Shown: positions 1 through 6,580, counted from the first letter of the stretch. The stretch is 24,854 bases of DNA from RGIG9115 sp045644665 (GCA_045644665.1 JAZRHH010000037.1:1-24854); one strand, 5' to 3'. Notes: a model not told the origin generated them from the sequence alone. A program made the numbers and translations.

Positions 1-5
1 CTGTG

Positions 6-123
6 GCGTCTTGACTGCTCACCGACCAAAGCGCAAGGCTTTGGTACCCGTCTCGCACCTTTTTGCTAAAAACGATATTTAATCGTTTTCCTAACGCAAA
101 AACCCCCTCGGTGTTCGAATCCC
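6..123. repeat. tRNA-Ser-linked structured element, copy A
   Basis: About 118 bp closely matching a second copy at 2873-2992. It contains a stem of ACCAAAGC (25-32) with GCTTTGGT (38-45). A nested hairpin follows: outer TTTTTGC (60-66) with GCAAAAA (96-102), inner AAAACGAT (69-76) with ATCGTTTT (82-89). The plus-strand end has a tRNA T-arm-like motif, GTTCGAATCCC (113-123). It lies just beyond the terminator of tRNA-Ser(GGA). No ORF fits it. The window starts here, so the left edge is unknown. The family is not recognised and the transcribed strand is undetermined. Confidence 0.75.
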
Positions 124-131
124 AGTTATTA

Positions 132-170
132 CAATAAAAAAGAACATCCTGACGGATGTTCTCTTTTATT
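132..170 (-). terminator. terminator of tRNA-Ser(GGA)
   Basis: Arms AGAACATCC (141-149) and GGATGTTCT (154-162) form a 9-bp stem with a 4-nt loop. On the minus strand the stem is followed by a U-rich tract (A-run at 134-140 on plus). It starts right after the encoded CCA of the tRNA. Confidence 0.85.
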
Positions 171-257
171 GGAGGAAAGGATGGGATTCGAACCCACGGA
201 TGCTTTCACATCACAGCATTTCCAATGCTGCGCCTTCAACCACTCGGCCACCTCTCC
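170..257 (-). tRNA. tRNA-Ser, anticodon GGA
   Basis: This is an 88-nt class II tRNA with the long variable arm typical of serine tRNAs. The acceptor strand GGAGAGG pairs with CCTTTCC, with one G-U pair. The anticodon stem CAGCA/TGCTG closes a 7-nt loop carrying GGA, which reads UCU/UCC codons. The T-arm is GTGGG-TTCGAAT-CCCAT, and CCA is encoded (170-172 complement). The discriminator base is U73, whereas E. coli and B. subtilis serine tRNAs have G73. It has its own promoter and terminator and so is a single-gene unit, divergent from iorAB. Confidence 0.96.
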
Positions 258-269
258 AAAGCAAAAGTT

Positions 270-298
270 ATTCTATCATATAGGGCAGTTTTTGTCAA
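270..298 (-). promoter_or_regulatory. sigma-A promoter of tRNA-Ser(GGA)
   Basis: On the minus strand, TTGACA (plus 293-298) and TAGAAT (plus 270-275) are separated by exactly 17 bp. The -10 box lies 12 bp before the first tRNA base. Confidence 0.85.
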
Positions 299-338
299 GA
301 CTTTTTTTAAAAAGTGGGTATAAACCTTTCGGCAAATA

Positions 339-367
339 TTGACATGCCTTAATTTCTGGTGTATAAT
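339..367 (+). promoter_or_regulatory. sigma-A promoter of iorAB
   Basis: A consensus TTGACA (339-344) and TATAAT (362-367) are separated by 17 bp. The iorA start codon lies 32 bp after the -10 box. It is divergent from the tRNA-Ser promoter, with about 40 bp between the two -35 boxes. Confidence 0.92.
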
Positions 368-399
368 GACTTTATATTCAAAAAGGAAGGGTTGTTTAC

Positions 400-2136
400 A
401 TGAAAAAGTTAATGCTCGGTAATGAAGCAGTAGCAAGAGGAGCATATGAGGCGGGCGTAAGTGTAGTTTCATCTTATCCCGGAACTCCAAGTACTGAAAT
501 TACTGAAAATATTGTTAAATATAAAGATATTTATGTGGAATGGGCACCAAACGAAAAGGTTGCAGGTGAGGTTGCAATTGGCGCTTCTATCGGCGGTGCA
601 AGAAGTATGGCTTGTATGAAGCACGTTGGTATGAACGTTATGGCAGACCCACTTTTTACAGTTGCCTACACAGGTGTTAATGGTGGTCTTGTTTTCTGCG
701 TTGCGGACGACCCCGGTATGCACAGCTCACAAAACGAGCAGGATTCACGCCACTATGCAAAAGCATCAAAGGTTCTTATGCTTGAGCCTTCAGACAGTGG
801 TGAGTGCAGAGACTTTACAAAGGCGGCATATGAGCTTAGTGAAAAGTTTGACGTGCCTGTTATTGTAAGACTTTCAACAAGAGTTTCACATTCTCAGTCA
901 CTAGTTGAAGAACAAGAGCCTGTTACATACGAGGTTAAACCTTACGAAAAGAATATCGGCAAGTACGTTATGATGCCGGGCAATGCCATAAAGCGTCATG
1001 TAATTGTAGAAGAAAGACAAAAGGCAATTGCAGAGTATGCAAACGATTGCATGTTTAATACAGTAGAGGATAACGGCAGCAAAATTGGTGTTATCACATC
1101 AGGTATTTCATATATGTACGCAAAGGAAGCACTTGGAGATAAGGTAAACTACCTGAAGCTTGGTATGGTTTATCCACTTCCTGAAAAGCTCATAAAGGAC
1201 TTTGCAGAGGGTCTTGATAAGGTTTTTGTAATAGAAGAGCTTGACCCGTTCTTTGAAGAGCATTGCAAGTGCATCGGCGTGGATGTAATAGGAAAAGAAG
1301 CATTTACTATGCTTGGAGAGTACACCCCTGCTATGATTAAAAAGGCTGTACTTTCAGAAAATCCTCCGGAGTTCACAGAAATTGATGCAATTCCTGTTCG
1401 TCCTCCTGTAATGTGTGCAGGCTGTCCTCACAGAGGTGCGTTTTATGTACTTAAGAAGCTTGGCTTAACTGTCAGCGGTGATATTGGTTGCTATACTCTC
1501 GGTGCTGTTGCGCCTCTTGCAAGTGTTGATACAACAATTTGTATGGGAGCAAGCGTTTCTGCCGCTCACGGTATGGCAAAGGCAAGAGGCAACGAGTTTG
1601 CTAAAAAGCTTGTTTCTGTAATCGGTGATTCAACATTTATGCATTCAGGTATTACAGGACTTGTTGATATTGTTTATAACAAGGGAATTAATACTGTAAT
1701 TATTCTTGATAACTCAATCACAGGTATGACAGGTCATCAGGACAACCCAACAACAGGTTATACAATAAGAAAAGAAGAAACTGTACAAACAAATCTTATT
1801 TCTCTTTGTAATAGTGTTGGAATTAAGAATGTTGTAGTATGCGACCCATTTGATGTGAAAGCGTTTGAAAAGGTTGTTAAGGAAGAAACCCAAAGGGAAG
1901 AGCCATCAGTTATTATCTCACAGCGTCCATGCGCACTCCTTAAAACAGTTAAGTACACAGGCAAGTGCAGCATCTCAGAGGATAAGTGTAAGAACTGTAA
2001 GATGTGCATGAAGCTTGGATGTCCTGCAATTTCTGTTGTAGACGGTAAAATCAAGATAGATGCAACCCAATGTAACGGCTGCGGACTTTGTACAAACGTA
2101 TGCCCGTTTGGTGCAATAGAAAAGACAGAGGCTTAA
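400..2136 (+). CDS. iorA: indolepyruvate:ferredoxin oxidoreductase, alpha subunit
   Basis: The 578-aa catalytic subunit of IorAB oxidatively decarboxylates aryl-pyruvates (indolepyruvate, phenylpyruvate) to aryl-acetyl-CoA, passing electrons to ferredoxin in anaerobes. The N-terminal pyrimidine-binding region has SSYPGTPSTE near residue 24. The thiamine-diphosphate region carries GDIGCYTLG (about 360-368), a CMGAS stretch and IGDSTFMHSG (about 408-417). The C-terminus holds a two-[4Fe-4S] ferredoxin-like domain with cysteines 530, 533, 536, 541 and 558, 561, 564, 568, so all eight ligands are present. The ATG is preceded by AAAGGAAGG. iorB follows after 32 nt in the same operon. Length and motif order fit the family, so the product is secure; substrate range within aryl-pyruvates cannot be read from sequence. 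Confidence 0.96.
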   Translation: MKKLMLGNEAVARGAYEAGVSVVSSYPGTPSTEITENIVKYKDIYVEWAPNEKVAGEVAIGASIGGARSMACMKHVGMNVMADPLFTVAYTGVNGGLVFCVADDPGMHSSQNEQDSRHYAKASKVLMLEPSDSGECRDFTKAAYELSEKFDVPVIVRLSTRVSHSQSLVEEQEPVTYEVKPYEKNIGKYVMMPGNAIKRHVIVEERQKAIAEYANDCMFNTVEDNGSKIGVITSGISYMYAKEALGDKVNYLKLGMVYPLPEKLIKDFAEGLDKVFVIEELDPFFEEHCKCIGVDVIGKEAFTMLGEYTPAMIKKAVLSENPPEFTEIDAIPVRPPVMCAGCPHRGAFYVLKKLGLTVSGDIGCYTLGAVAPLASVDTTICMGASVSAAHGMAKARGNEFAKKLVSVIGDSTFMHSGITGLVDIVYNKGINTVIILDNSITGMTGHQDNPTTGYTIRKEETVQTNLISLCNSVGIKNVVVCDPFDVKAFEKVVKEETQREEPSVIISQRPCALLKTVKYTGKCSISEDKCKNCKMCMKLGCPAISVVDGKIKIDATQCNGCGLCTNVCPFGAIEKTEA

Positions 2137-2168
2137 AACGCTCTTTTGCAGAAAGGAATAGATGAATT

Positions 2169-2729
2169 ATGAATATAATGATAGTTGGTGTAGGCGGACA
2201 GGGTACTCTCCTTGCAAGCCGTATTCTTGGAAACGTTGCAATGGGCGGAGGCTATGATGTTAAGGTTTCAGAAGTCCATGGAATGAGCCAGAGAGGCGGA
2301 AGCGTTGTTACATATGTAAAGTATGCAGATAAGGTATACTCTCCCATTATCGGAAAAGGAGAGGCAGATATTATCCTTGCTTTTGAGCTTTTAGAAGCAT
2401 ACAGAGCACTCCCGTACCTTAAAAAAGGCGGAAAAATGATAGTAAATACTCAAAAGATAAACCCAATGCCTGTAATTACAGGTGCGGCAGAGTATCCAAA
2501 CGATTTGGAAGAAAAACTTAAAAAAGCATGTGACCTTGTTTCCTTAAAAGCTGCAGAACTTGCACAGGAAGCAGGCAGCATAAAAGCTGTAAACGTAGTT
2601 CTTATAGGCGTCCTTGCAAAGCAGGCAGACGTGCCAAAGGAAAGCTGGATAAAGGCACTTAAGGAAACTGTACCCGAGAAGTTTATAGACATGAATTTAA
2701 AGGCATTTGAACTTGGATACAACTTATAA
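2169..2729 (+). CDS. iorB: indolepyruvate:ferredoxin oxidoreductase, beta subunit
   Basis: The 186-aa partner of IorA belongs to the gamma-type domain family of 2-oxoacid:ferredoxin oxidoreductases. It opens with a glycine-rich MIVGVGGQGTLLAS segment (residues 4-17) followed by GMSQRGGSV near residue 38, both hallmarks of the subunit that helps bind CoA. Its start is ATG with AGAAAGGAA upstream; another ATG at 2162 is out of frame. It is cotranscribed with iorA from the promoter at 339-367 and followed by a terminator hairpin at 2766. With iorA it forms a complete two-subunit enzyme. No phenylacetate-CoA ligase gene, often found beside iorAB, is present here. Confidence 0.95.
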   Translation: MNIMIVGVGGQGTLLASRILGNVAMGGGYDVKVSEVHGMSQRGGSVVTYVKYADKVYSPIIGKGEADIILAFELLEAYRALPYLKKGGKMIVNTQKINPMPVITGAAEYPNDLEEKLKKACDLVSLKAAELAQEAGSIKAVNVVLIGVLAKQADVPKESWIKALKETVPEKFIDMNLKAFELGYNL

Positions 2730-2765
2730 GGCTGTCGTCTTAAGCGCATAGCGTTTAAAAAAAGG

Positions 2766-2800
2766 GCTGTCTCACTAAATAAGTGAGGCAGCTTTGTTGT
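2766..2800 (+). terminator. terminator of iorAB
   Basis: Arms GCTGTCTCACT (2766-2776) and AGTGAGGCAGC (2782-2792) form an 11-bp stem with one U-G pair and a 5-nt loop. The trailing U-run (TTTGTTGT) is imperfect. A second, better hairpin lies at 2807-2839. Confidence 0.7.
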
Positions 2801-2806
2801 ATGACG

Positions 2807-2859
2807 AAAAAAATAACACCCATAGGGGTGTTATTTTTTTTTGGAGGAGAGAGTGGGAT
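2807..2859. repeat. duplicated tRNA-Ser 3' end plus terminator (left copy)
   Basis: This segment nearly repeats 3006-3056. It has an A-run, the stem AATAACACCC/GGGTGTTATT (2812-2821, 2826-2835) and a T-run. The 17-bp GGAGGAGAGAGTGGGAT (2843-2859) is identical to the CCA-acceptor-T-arm end of tRNA-Ser(UGA) as read on plus. The spacing of the two copies is about 199 bp and they bracket element copy B. Only the tRNA 3' portion is present, not a tRNA gene. The hairpin can also work as a bidirectional terminator. Confidence 0.85.
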
Positions 2860-2872
2860 ACAGCCGCTTTCA

Positions 2873-2992
2873 GCGTCTTGACTGCTCTCCGACCAAAACT
2901 CCCTGTGTTTTGGTACCCGTTTCGCACCTTTTTGCTAAAAACGATTATCAATCGTTTTCTTTACGCAAAAACCCTCTCAGGGTTCGAATCCC
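2873..2992. repeat. tRNA-Ser-linked structured element, copy B
   Basis: This is the second copy of the element at 6-123. The first stem is ACCAAAAC (2892-2899) with GTTTTGGT (2907-2914); relative to copy A one G-C pair became A-T on both sides. The nested hairpin is conserved: TTTTTGC (2929-2935) with GCAAAAA (2965-2971) enclosing AAAACGATT (2938-2946) and AATCGTTTT (2950-2958). The T-arm-like AGGGTTCGAATCCCT is at 2979-2993. It sits between two terminator hairpins downstream of tRNA-Ser(UGA). It accounts for most of the gene-free stretch 2730-3038. Function unknown. Confidence 0.8.
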
Positions 2993-3004
2993 TCTAATTT
3001 AACC

Positions 3005-3038
3005 AAAAAAAATAACACCCTGATGGGTGTTATTTTTT
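3005..3038. terminator. terminator of tRNA-Ser(UGA)
   Basis: Arms AATAACACCC (3011-3020) and GGGTGTTATT (3025-3034) have a 4-nt loop, an A-run before and a T-run after, so it can act on both strands. On minus it follows the CCA of tRNA-Ser immediately. It is part of the right copy of the 51-53 bp direct repeat (3006-3056). Confidence 0.88.
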
Positions 3039-3126
3039 TGGAGGAGAGAGTGGGATTCGAACCCACGGACGCTCGCACGTCACCGGTTTTCAAGACCGGC
3101 TCTTTCAACCGCTCAGACATCTCTCC
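3039..3126 (-). tRNA. tRNA-Ser, anticodon UGA
   Basis: This 88-nt class II tRNA has acceptor strands GGAGAGA and TCTCTCC pairing perfectly. The anticodon stem CCGGT/ACCGG has the loop CTTGAAA, giving anticodon UGA, which reads UCA and other UCN codons. There is a long variable arm, the T-arm GTGGG-TTCGAAT-CCCAC, and an encoded CCA (3039-3041 complement). As in the GGA isoacceptor of this window, the discriminator is U73. Its own promoter and terminator make it a monocistronic unit. Confidence 0.96.
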
Positions 3127-3142
3127 GTAGTCAACGAAAGAA

Positions 3143-3171
3143 ATTATACCACAGTTTTGGATGCTTGTCAA
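3143..3171 (-). promoter_or_regulatory. sigma-A promoter of tRNA-Ser(UGA)
   Basis: On the minus strand, TTGACA (plus 3166-3171) and TATAAT (plus 3143-3148) are 17 bp apart, with an upstream TGG giving an extended -10. This is a full-consensus promoter, as expected for a tRNA gene. Confidence 0.92.
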
Positions 3172-3189
3172 TACCTTTTTAAAAAAAAT

Positions 3190-3218
3190 ACAAAAAAATA
3201 AAAGGCTCCGTCCTTTTT
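3190..3218 (-). terminator. probable terminator of spoVG
   Basis: A short stem, AAAAGG (3200-3205) with CCTTTT (3212-3217), is followed on the minus strand by a long U-tract (A-runs at 3192-3202). It lies 34 bp past the spoVG stop. The stem is weak but the U-tract is strong. Confidence 0.6.
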
Positions 3219-3251
3219 AGTGGCGTAACCTTTTCATTGTAGCAGTTATAC

Positions 3252-3530
3252 TTATTCATCCTGTGCTTCTAATTCTGAAACACATTCTTGATATTTAGCT
3301 ATAACGGCGTCCTCCAAAGTTCTTCGCATAGATGAGTTGATCGGATGAGCAATGTCTTTGAACTCATTTTCCGGAGTCTTTCTGCTTGGCATAGCGGTAA
3401 ATAGTTTTTCCTGACCCTCGATTATTTTAATGTCATGTACTACAAAAGCGTCATCAAAGGTTACAGAAGCAACTGCCTTCATTTTACTATCCGCATTAAC
3501 CAACTTAACTTTTACGTCTGTAATTTCCAA
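3252..3530 (-). CDS. spoVG: septation/regulatory protein SpoVG
   Basis: SpoVG is a small, broadly conserved nucleic-acid-binding regulator that affects septation, sporulation and envelope genes in Firmicutes. The product has the family signatures FVVHDIKIIEG and the near-invariant DIAHPINSS. The open frame extends upstream to a GTG at 3560, but that codon has no properly spaced ribosome binding site. The TTG at 3530 is 6 nt after GGGAGAAGG (plus 3537-3545) and gives MEITDVKVKLVN, aligning with the usual SpoVG N-terminus. I therefore choose TTG, giving 92 aa. It is monocistronic, divergent from murC, with a sigma-A-type promoter at 3583-3611. No clear sigma-H promoter is seen. Confidence 0.94.
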   Translation of the reverse strand: MEITDVKVKLVNADSKMKAVASVTFDDAFVVHDIKIIEGQEKLFTAMPSRKTPENEFKDIAHPINSSMRRTLEDAVIAKYQECVSELEAQDE

Positions 3531-3582
3531 GGTAATCCTTCTCCCTTCAATATTAAACACACCTTGTTTAAATTATACACTA

Positions 3583-3611
3583 ATTTTATCTAAATTAAAT
3601 AATGTTGTCAA
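3583..3611 (-). promoter_or_regulatory. promoter of spoVG
   Basis: On the minus strand, TTGACA (plus 3606-3611) and TAAAAT (plus 3583-3588) are spaced 17 bp. A TATAAT lies further downstream (plus 3572-3577) but is 28 bp from that -35. Confidence 0.75.
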
Positions 3612-3690
3612 TACATTTGTATATAGTTTCTCACTATTGCACAAAACACCAACTGTTTTTTATGCATATTGTCAATTTTATTTATTTTTA

Positions 3691-3719
3691 TTTTCATTTT
3701 TTTTGGTATGGTATATAAT
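3691..3719 (+). promoter_or_regulatory. promoter of murC
   Basis: TTTTCA (3691-3696) and a perfect TATAAT (3714-3719) are spaced 17 bp in very AT-rich DNA. The -35 is weak (4 of 6). The transcript would have a leader of roughly 45 nt. Confidence 0.65.
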
Positions 3720-3773
3720 TCAATTAGAAAATAAAGGTGATTTAGCCTTATATATGGAGGGCACTTAGAATAT

Positions 3774-5159
3774 ATGAACAGATTTGACATTAATGAGCTG
3801 AATGCAGGCGATCATATACATTTTATTGGCATTGGCGGAATAAGCATGAGCGGCATCGCTCAGATAATGCTCCAAAACGGATTTAAGGTTACAGGCTCCG
3901 ACAGATGCGAAAGCAATATTACATCAAAACTTCGTATTCTTGGAGCAGAAATTTACATAGGACACGACTCCCGCAATGTTGAGGGTGCAAATCTTATAGT
4001 ATATACTGCGGCAGTTCACGGAGATAATCCGGAAATAATTGCAGGAAAGCAAAAAGGTATTCGTCTTATCGACAGAGCAGAATGTCTTGGCGCTATTATG
4101 AAAAAGTATAAAAACTGTATAGGGGTTGCAGGCACACACGGAAAAACAACAACCACCTCTATGCTTGCACACGCACTTATTTATGCAGAGCTTGACCCTA
4201 CTATCAGCATTGGCGGTGAACTTGACCTTATAGACGGAAATATAAGAACAGGCTCAAATGAATATTTTGTAACAGAAGCATGCGAGTACACAAACAGCTT
4301 TTTGAAGTTCTTCCCCACTATTTCCCTTATAACAAATATAGAAGAAGACCACCTGGACTTTTTCAAGGATTTAGATGATATAATAGAAAGCTTTAAGAAC
4401 TTTGCACTTCTCTCCCGGGACACAGGCTGCACCGTTGCCTGGGGCGAGGACGAAAATGTTTTAAAGGCTCTTAAAGGCACAGGCTGCAACGTTATAACCT
4501 ACGGAATAGGTGACTTTGACTATAGCGCAGAAAACATAATTTATATTGACGGATATCCAAGGTTTGATTGCTTTGAAAAAGGAAAGCTCCTTTGCTCCCT
4601 TACACTTAATGTACCGGGAGAGCACAATATAAGAAACGCATTGGCAACCTTGGCCGTTTGCAGAATTCTTGGTGCAGATATAGAAAAATGTGTAGCGGGA
4701 ATAGAAAGCTTTAAGGGTACTCACAGACGTTTTGAGAAAAAAGGCTCCTGCAACGGAGCAGTGGTAATAGACGACTATGCCCATCATCCAACAGAAATTA
4801 AAGCTACTCTGTCTGCTGCATCTTCTATGCCACACAGAAGAATTGTTTGCATCTTTGAGCCACACACATACACCAGAACGAAATCTCTGTGGAATGAGTT
4901 TTTAGAAGCTTTTACACTCGCAGACGAGGTTATACTTTCTGACATCTACGCCGCAAGGGAGCTGCCTGACGGAGAAACAACCTCCGAACGTCTTGCAGAG
5001 GACATGAAAAAATTGGGTGTTAATGCAAAGTTTATAAAAGGCTTTGACAAAATTGTGGAATATACAAAAAGCACTGTGGGAACAGGAGATATTGTATTTA
5101 CAATGGGTGCAGGGACTGTTACGGAGCTTGGTCCTTTAATCTGTGGAGGAAATGATTAA
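3774..5159 (+). CDS. murC: UDP-N-acetylmuramate--L-alanine ligase
   Basis: MurC is a 461-aa cytoplasmic Mur ligase that joins L-alanine to UDP-N-acetylmuramic acid using ATP, the first amino-acid addition in peptidoglycan precursor synthesis. The N-terminal UDP-binding domain has FIGIGGISMSG (residues 17-27). The ATP-binding P-loop is VAGTHGKTTTT (118-127). The C-terminal ligase domain has DDYAHHPTEI (333-342), which is characteristic of MurC among Mur ligases. Length is typical and the ATG is preceded by GGAGGG. It is monocistronic, divergent from spoVG, ending at a hairpin shared with the convergent spoVAE. The other mur genes are not nearby. Confidence 0.97.
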   Translation: MNRFDINELNAGDHIHFIGIGGISMSGIAQIMLQNGFKVTGSDRCESNITSKLRILGAEIYIGHDSRNVEGANLIVYTAAVHGDNPEIIAGKQKGIRLIDRAECLGAIMKKYKNCIGVAGTHGKTTTTSMLAHALIYAELDPTISIGGELDLIDGNIRTGSNEYFVTEACEYTNSFLKFFPTISLITNIEEDHLDFFKDLDDIIESFKNFALLSRDTGCTVAWGEDENVLKALKGTGCNVITYGIGDFDYSAENIIYIDGYPRFDCFEKGKLLCSLTLNVPGEHNIRNALATLAVCRILGADIEKCVAGIESFKGTHRRFEKKGSCNGAVVIDDYAHHPTEIKATLSAASSMPHRRIVCIFEPHTYTRTKSLWNEFLEAFTLADEVILSDIYAARELPDGETTSERLAEDMKKLGVNAKFIKGFDKIVEYTKSTVGTGDIVFTMGAGTVTELGPLICGGND

Positions 5160-5172
5160 AAATAAACAGATA

Positions 5173-5208
5173 GGCTGAACGAAAATTATCGTTCAGCCTT
5201 TTATTATA
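5173..5208. terminator. shared terminator of murC and spoVAE
   Basis: A perfect 10-bp stem, GGCTGAACGA (5173-5182) with TCGTTCAGCC (5189-5198), is followed on plus by TTTTATTAT. It lies 13 bp after the murC stop and 13 bp after the spoVAE stop on the other strand, so it probably serves both; the U-run is better on plus. Confidence 0.88.
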
Positions 5209-5210
5209 CT

Positions 5211-5570
5211 TCAACTTTTTGATTTGGGTTTAAAGATGACAGCAACTAAAAAGCCAAATACCAAAGCCGCAGAAATTCCTGCTGCCGTAGCAGTAAGCCC
5301 GCCTGTTAAAATACCTATCATGCCGCTCTTGTCTATTGCCTCTTTTACTCCGTTGCACAGGGAGTACCCAAAGCCAAGAAGCGGAACTGTTGCACCGCAG
5401 CCTGCAAAATCCACAAGTTTTTCATACCAGCCAAAAAGCTGTAGGAATGCCCCTGCCATTACAAAGGTTACGAGGATTCGGGCAGGGGTAAGTTTTGTTT
5501 TGTCAATCAGGATTTGACCTATTACACAAATAAGCCCTCCCACAATAAATGCTTTCAGATAATCCATCAT
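5211..5570 (-). CDS. spoVAE: stage V sporulation protein AE
   Basis: A 119-aa polytopic membrane protein of the SpoVA complex, which moves dipicolinic acid into the developing spore and out again at germination. Hydrophobic segments lie near residues 8-24, 32-48, 56-74 and 84-112, with family-like FIVGGLICVIGQ at the start and GFGYSLCNGV centrally. The tail is short and basic (KPKSKS). Two adjacent ATGs are possible. The one at 5570 overlaps the spoVAD stop by 4 nt (ATGA); the one at 5567 is better spaced (6 nt) from AAGGAG and may be the true start (118 aa). It is translationally coupled to spoVAD. Confidence 0.92.
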   Translation of the reverse strand: MMDYLKAFIVGGLICVIGQILIDKTKLTPARILVTFVMAGAFLQLFGWYEKLVDFAGCGATVPLLGFGYSLCNGVKEAIDKSGMIGILTGGLTATAAGISAALVFGFLVAVIFKPKSKS

Positions 5571-6580
5571 ATGCTCCTTTCAATTACTATGGCATGTGCA
5601 ATCCCCGGTATACTCTCACCCTGCAAAACAACTGTTGGATTCATAAGTGCACCTGTTGCCATTGCTATTATTTTATTATATTTCCCCTTTTGCATTTCCT
5701 TTAAAATATGTCCGCACAGCACACTACCCATACAGCCACATCCGCTACCGCCGCTATGAACGTCCTGGCTATCTATATCAAAAATCATTTTTCCGCAGTC
5801 GTTATGAACACTCTCAATATCATAGCCTACCTCACCAAGCTTTTCTACAAGAATTTCACTTCCCACAACTCCAAGGTCGCCTGTAAAAATTCCATCATAA
5901 TCCCTTGGACTTGTACCCGTATCCTCAAAAAGTGTTTCCAGAGTATCAATTGCAGCAGGTGCCATGGCGCTTCCCATATTACTTATATCTGTTATTCCCA
6001 GGTCCACAATTTTTCCTATTGTAACATGTGTTATTTTAAGCTCTGACGGCTCACTTGTAATTATGGCGCAGCCACCGCCTGTTACTGTCCACTGGGCAGC
6101 CGGAGCACGCTGACCACCGTACTCAAGTGGATAGCGGAATTGTTTTTCTGCCGAGCAAAAATGGCTTGAGGTCATAGCAGCCGCATTTTTTGCAAAGCCG
6201 CCGGCTACAAGCATTGACGCAACACTGATACTCTCTGTCATGGTAGAACAGGCTCCATACATTCCTATAAAAGGAATACCATAATCCCTTATTCCGTAGT
6301 GAGTTGCCACGCATTGGTTCATAAGGTCACCTGCCAGTACAAAATCTATATCCTCCGGCTTCATTTTTGCTTTGCTAAGGGCCACAGCCATAAGCTGATG
6401 TTGTATCTTGCTTTCCGATGCCTCCCACGTTTCTGCTCCGAAGGTATCATCCTTTAAAATCTCGTCAAAGCTTTCTGAAAGTGGTCCTTCTCCCTCCTTT
6501 ACTCCCACAATTGAAGCTGTTTCCTTTATATAAGGGGGATTTTCAAAGAAAACTGTTCTTTTGCCAACTCTGTTATTCAT
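5567..6580 (-). CDS. spoVAD: stage V sporulation protein AD
   Basis: A 337-aa soluble SpoVA subunit with a thiolase-like fold, which in Bacillus binds dipicolinic acid. Recognisable stretches are FLAGDLMNQ-like VLAGDLMNQC, MYGACSTMTES, EKQFRYPLEYGGQ, NMGSAMAPAA, the FTGDLGVVGS segment and HSGGSGCGC near the C-terminus. The frame is open to 6637, but ATG 6580 gives NNRVGKRTVFFENP, matching where the family begins, and has AAAGGAG upstream (11 nt away). The adjacent spoVAE overlaps its stop codon. spoVAC, normally just upstream in a spoVACDE cluster, is absent: the next gene upstream is on the other strand. Expected to be forespore-expressed, but I could not identify a convincing sigma-G promoter. 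Confidence 0.94.
   Translation of the reverse strand: MNNRVGKRTVFFENPPYIKETASIVGVKEGEGPLSESFDEILKDDTFGAETWEASESKIQHQLMAVALSKAKMKPEDIDFVLAGDLMNQCVATHYGIRDYGIPFIGMYGACSTMTESISVASMLVAGGFAKNAAAMTSSHFCSAEKQFRYPLEYGGQRAPAAQWTVTGGGCAIITSEPSELKITHVTIGKIVDLGITDISNMGSAMAPAAIDTLETLFEDTGTSPRDYDGIFTGDLGVVGSEILVEKLGEVGYDIESVHNDCGKMIFDIDSQDVHSGGSGCGCMGSVLCGHILKEMQKGKYNKIIAMATGALMNPTVVLQGESIPGIAHAIVIERSI

Noticed and set aside
25..66. T-box-like GGTACC...CGCACC-TTTTT stretch in both copies of the tRNA-linked element
   Set aside because: The T-box consensus (GGTGG.ACCGCG) is not met, no aminoacyl or amino-acid gene follows, and no specifier stem is seen.
2794..2997. 67-aa open frame on plus through the repeat
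   Set aside because: It crosses a terminator hairpin and the folded element and has no ribosome binding site; it is chance coding.
2979..3004. A tRNA on the plus strand ending in the T-arm-like AGGGTTCGAATCCCT and CCA of copy B
   Set aside because: No 5' acceptor strand pairs with the putative 3' strand TAATTTA, and copy A lacks CCA at the same place. The D- and anticodon arms are absent.
3531..3560. Ten-residue N-terminal extension of SpoVG from a GTG start
   Set aside because: The GTG lacks a properly spaced ribosome binding site, and the family begins at the TTG 30 nt downstream, which has one.
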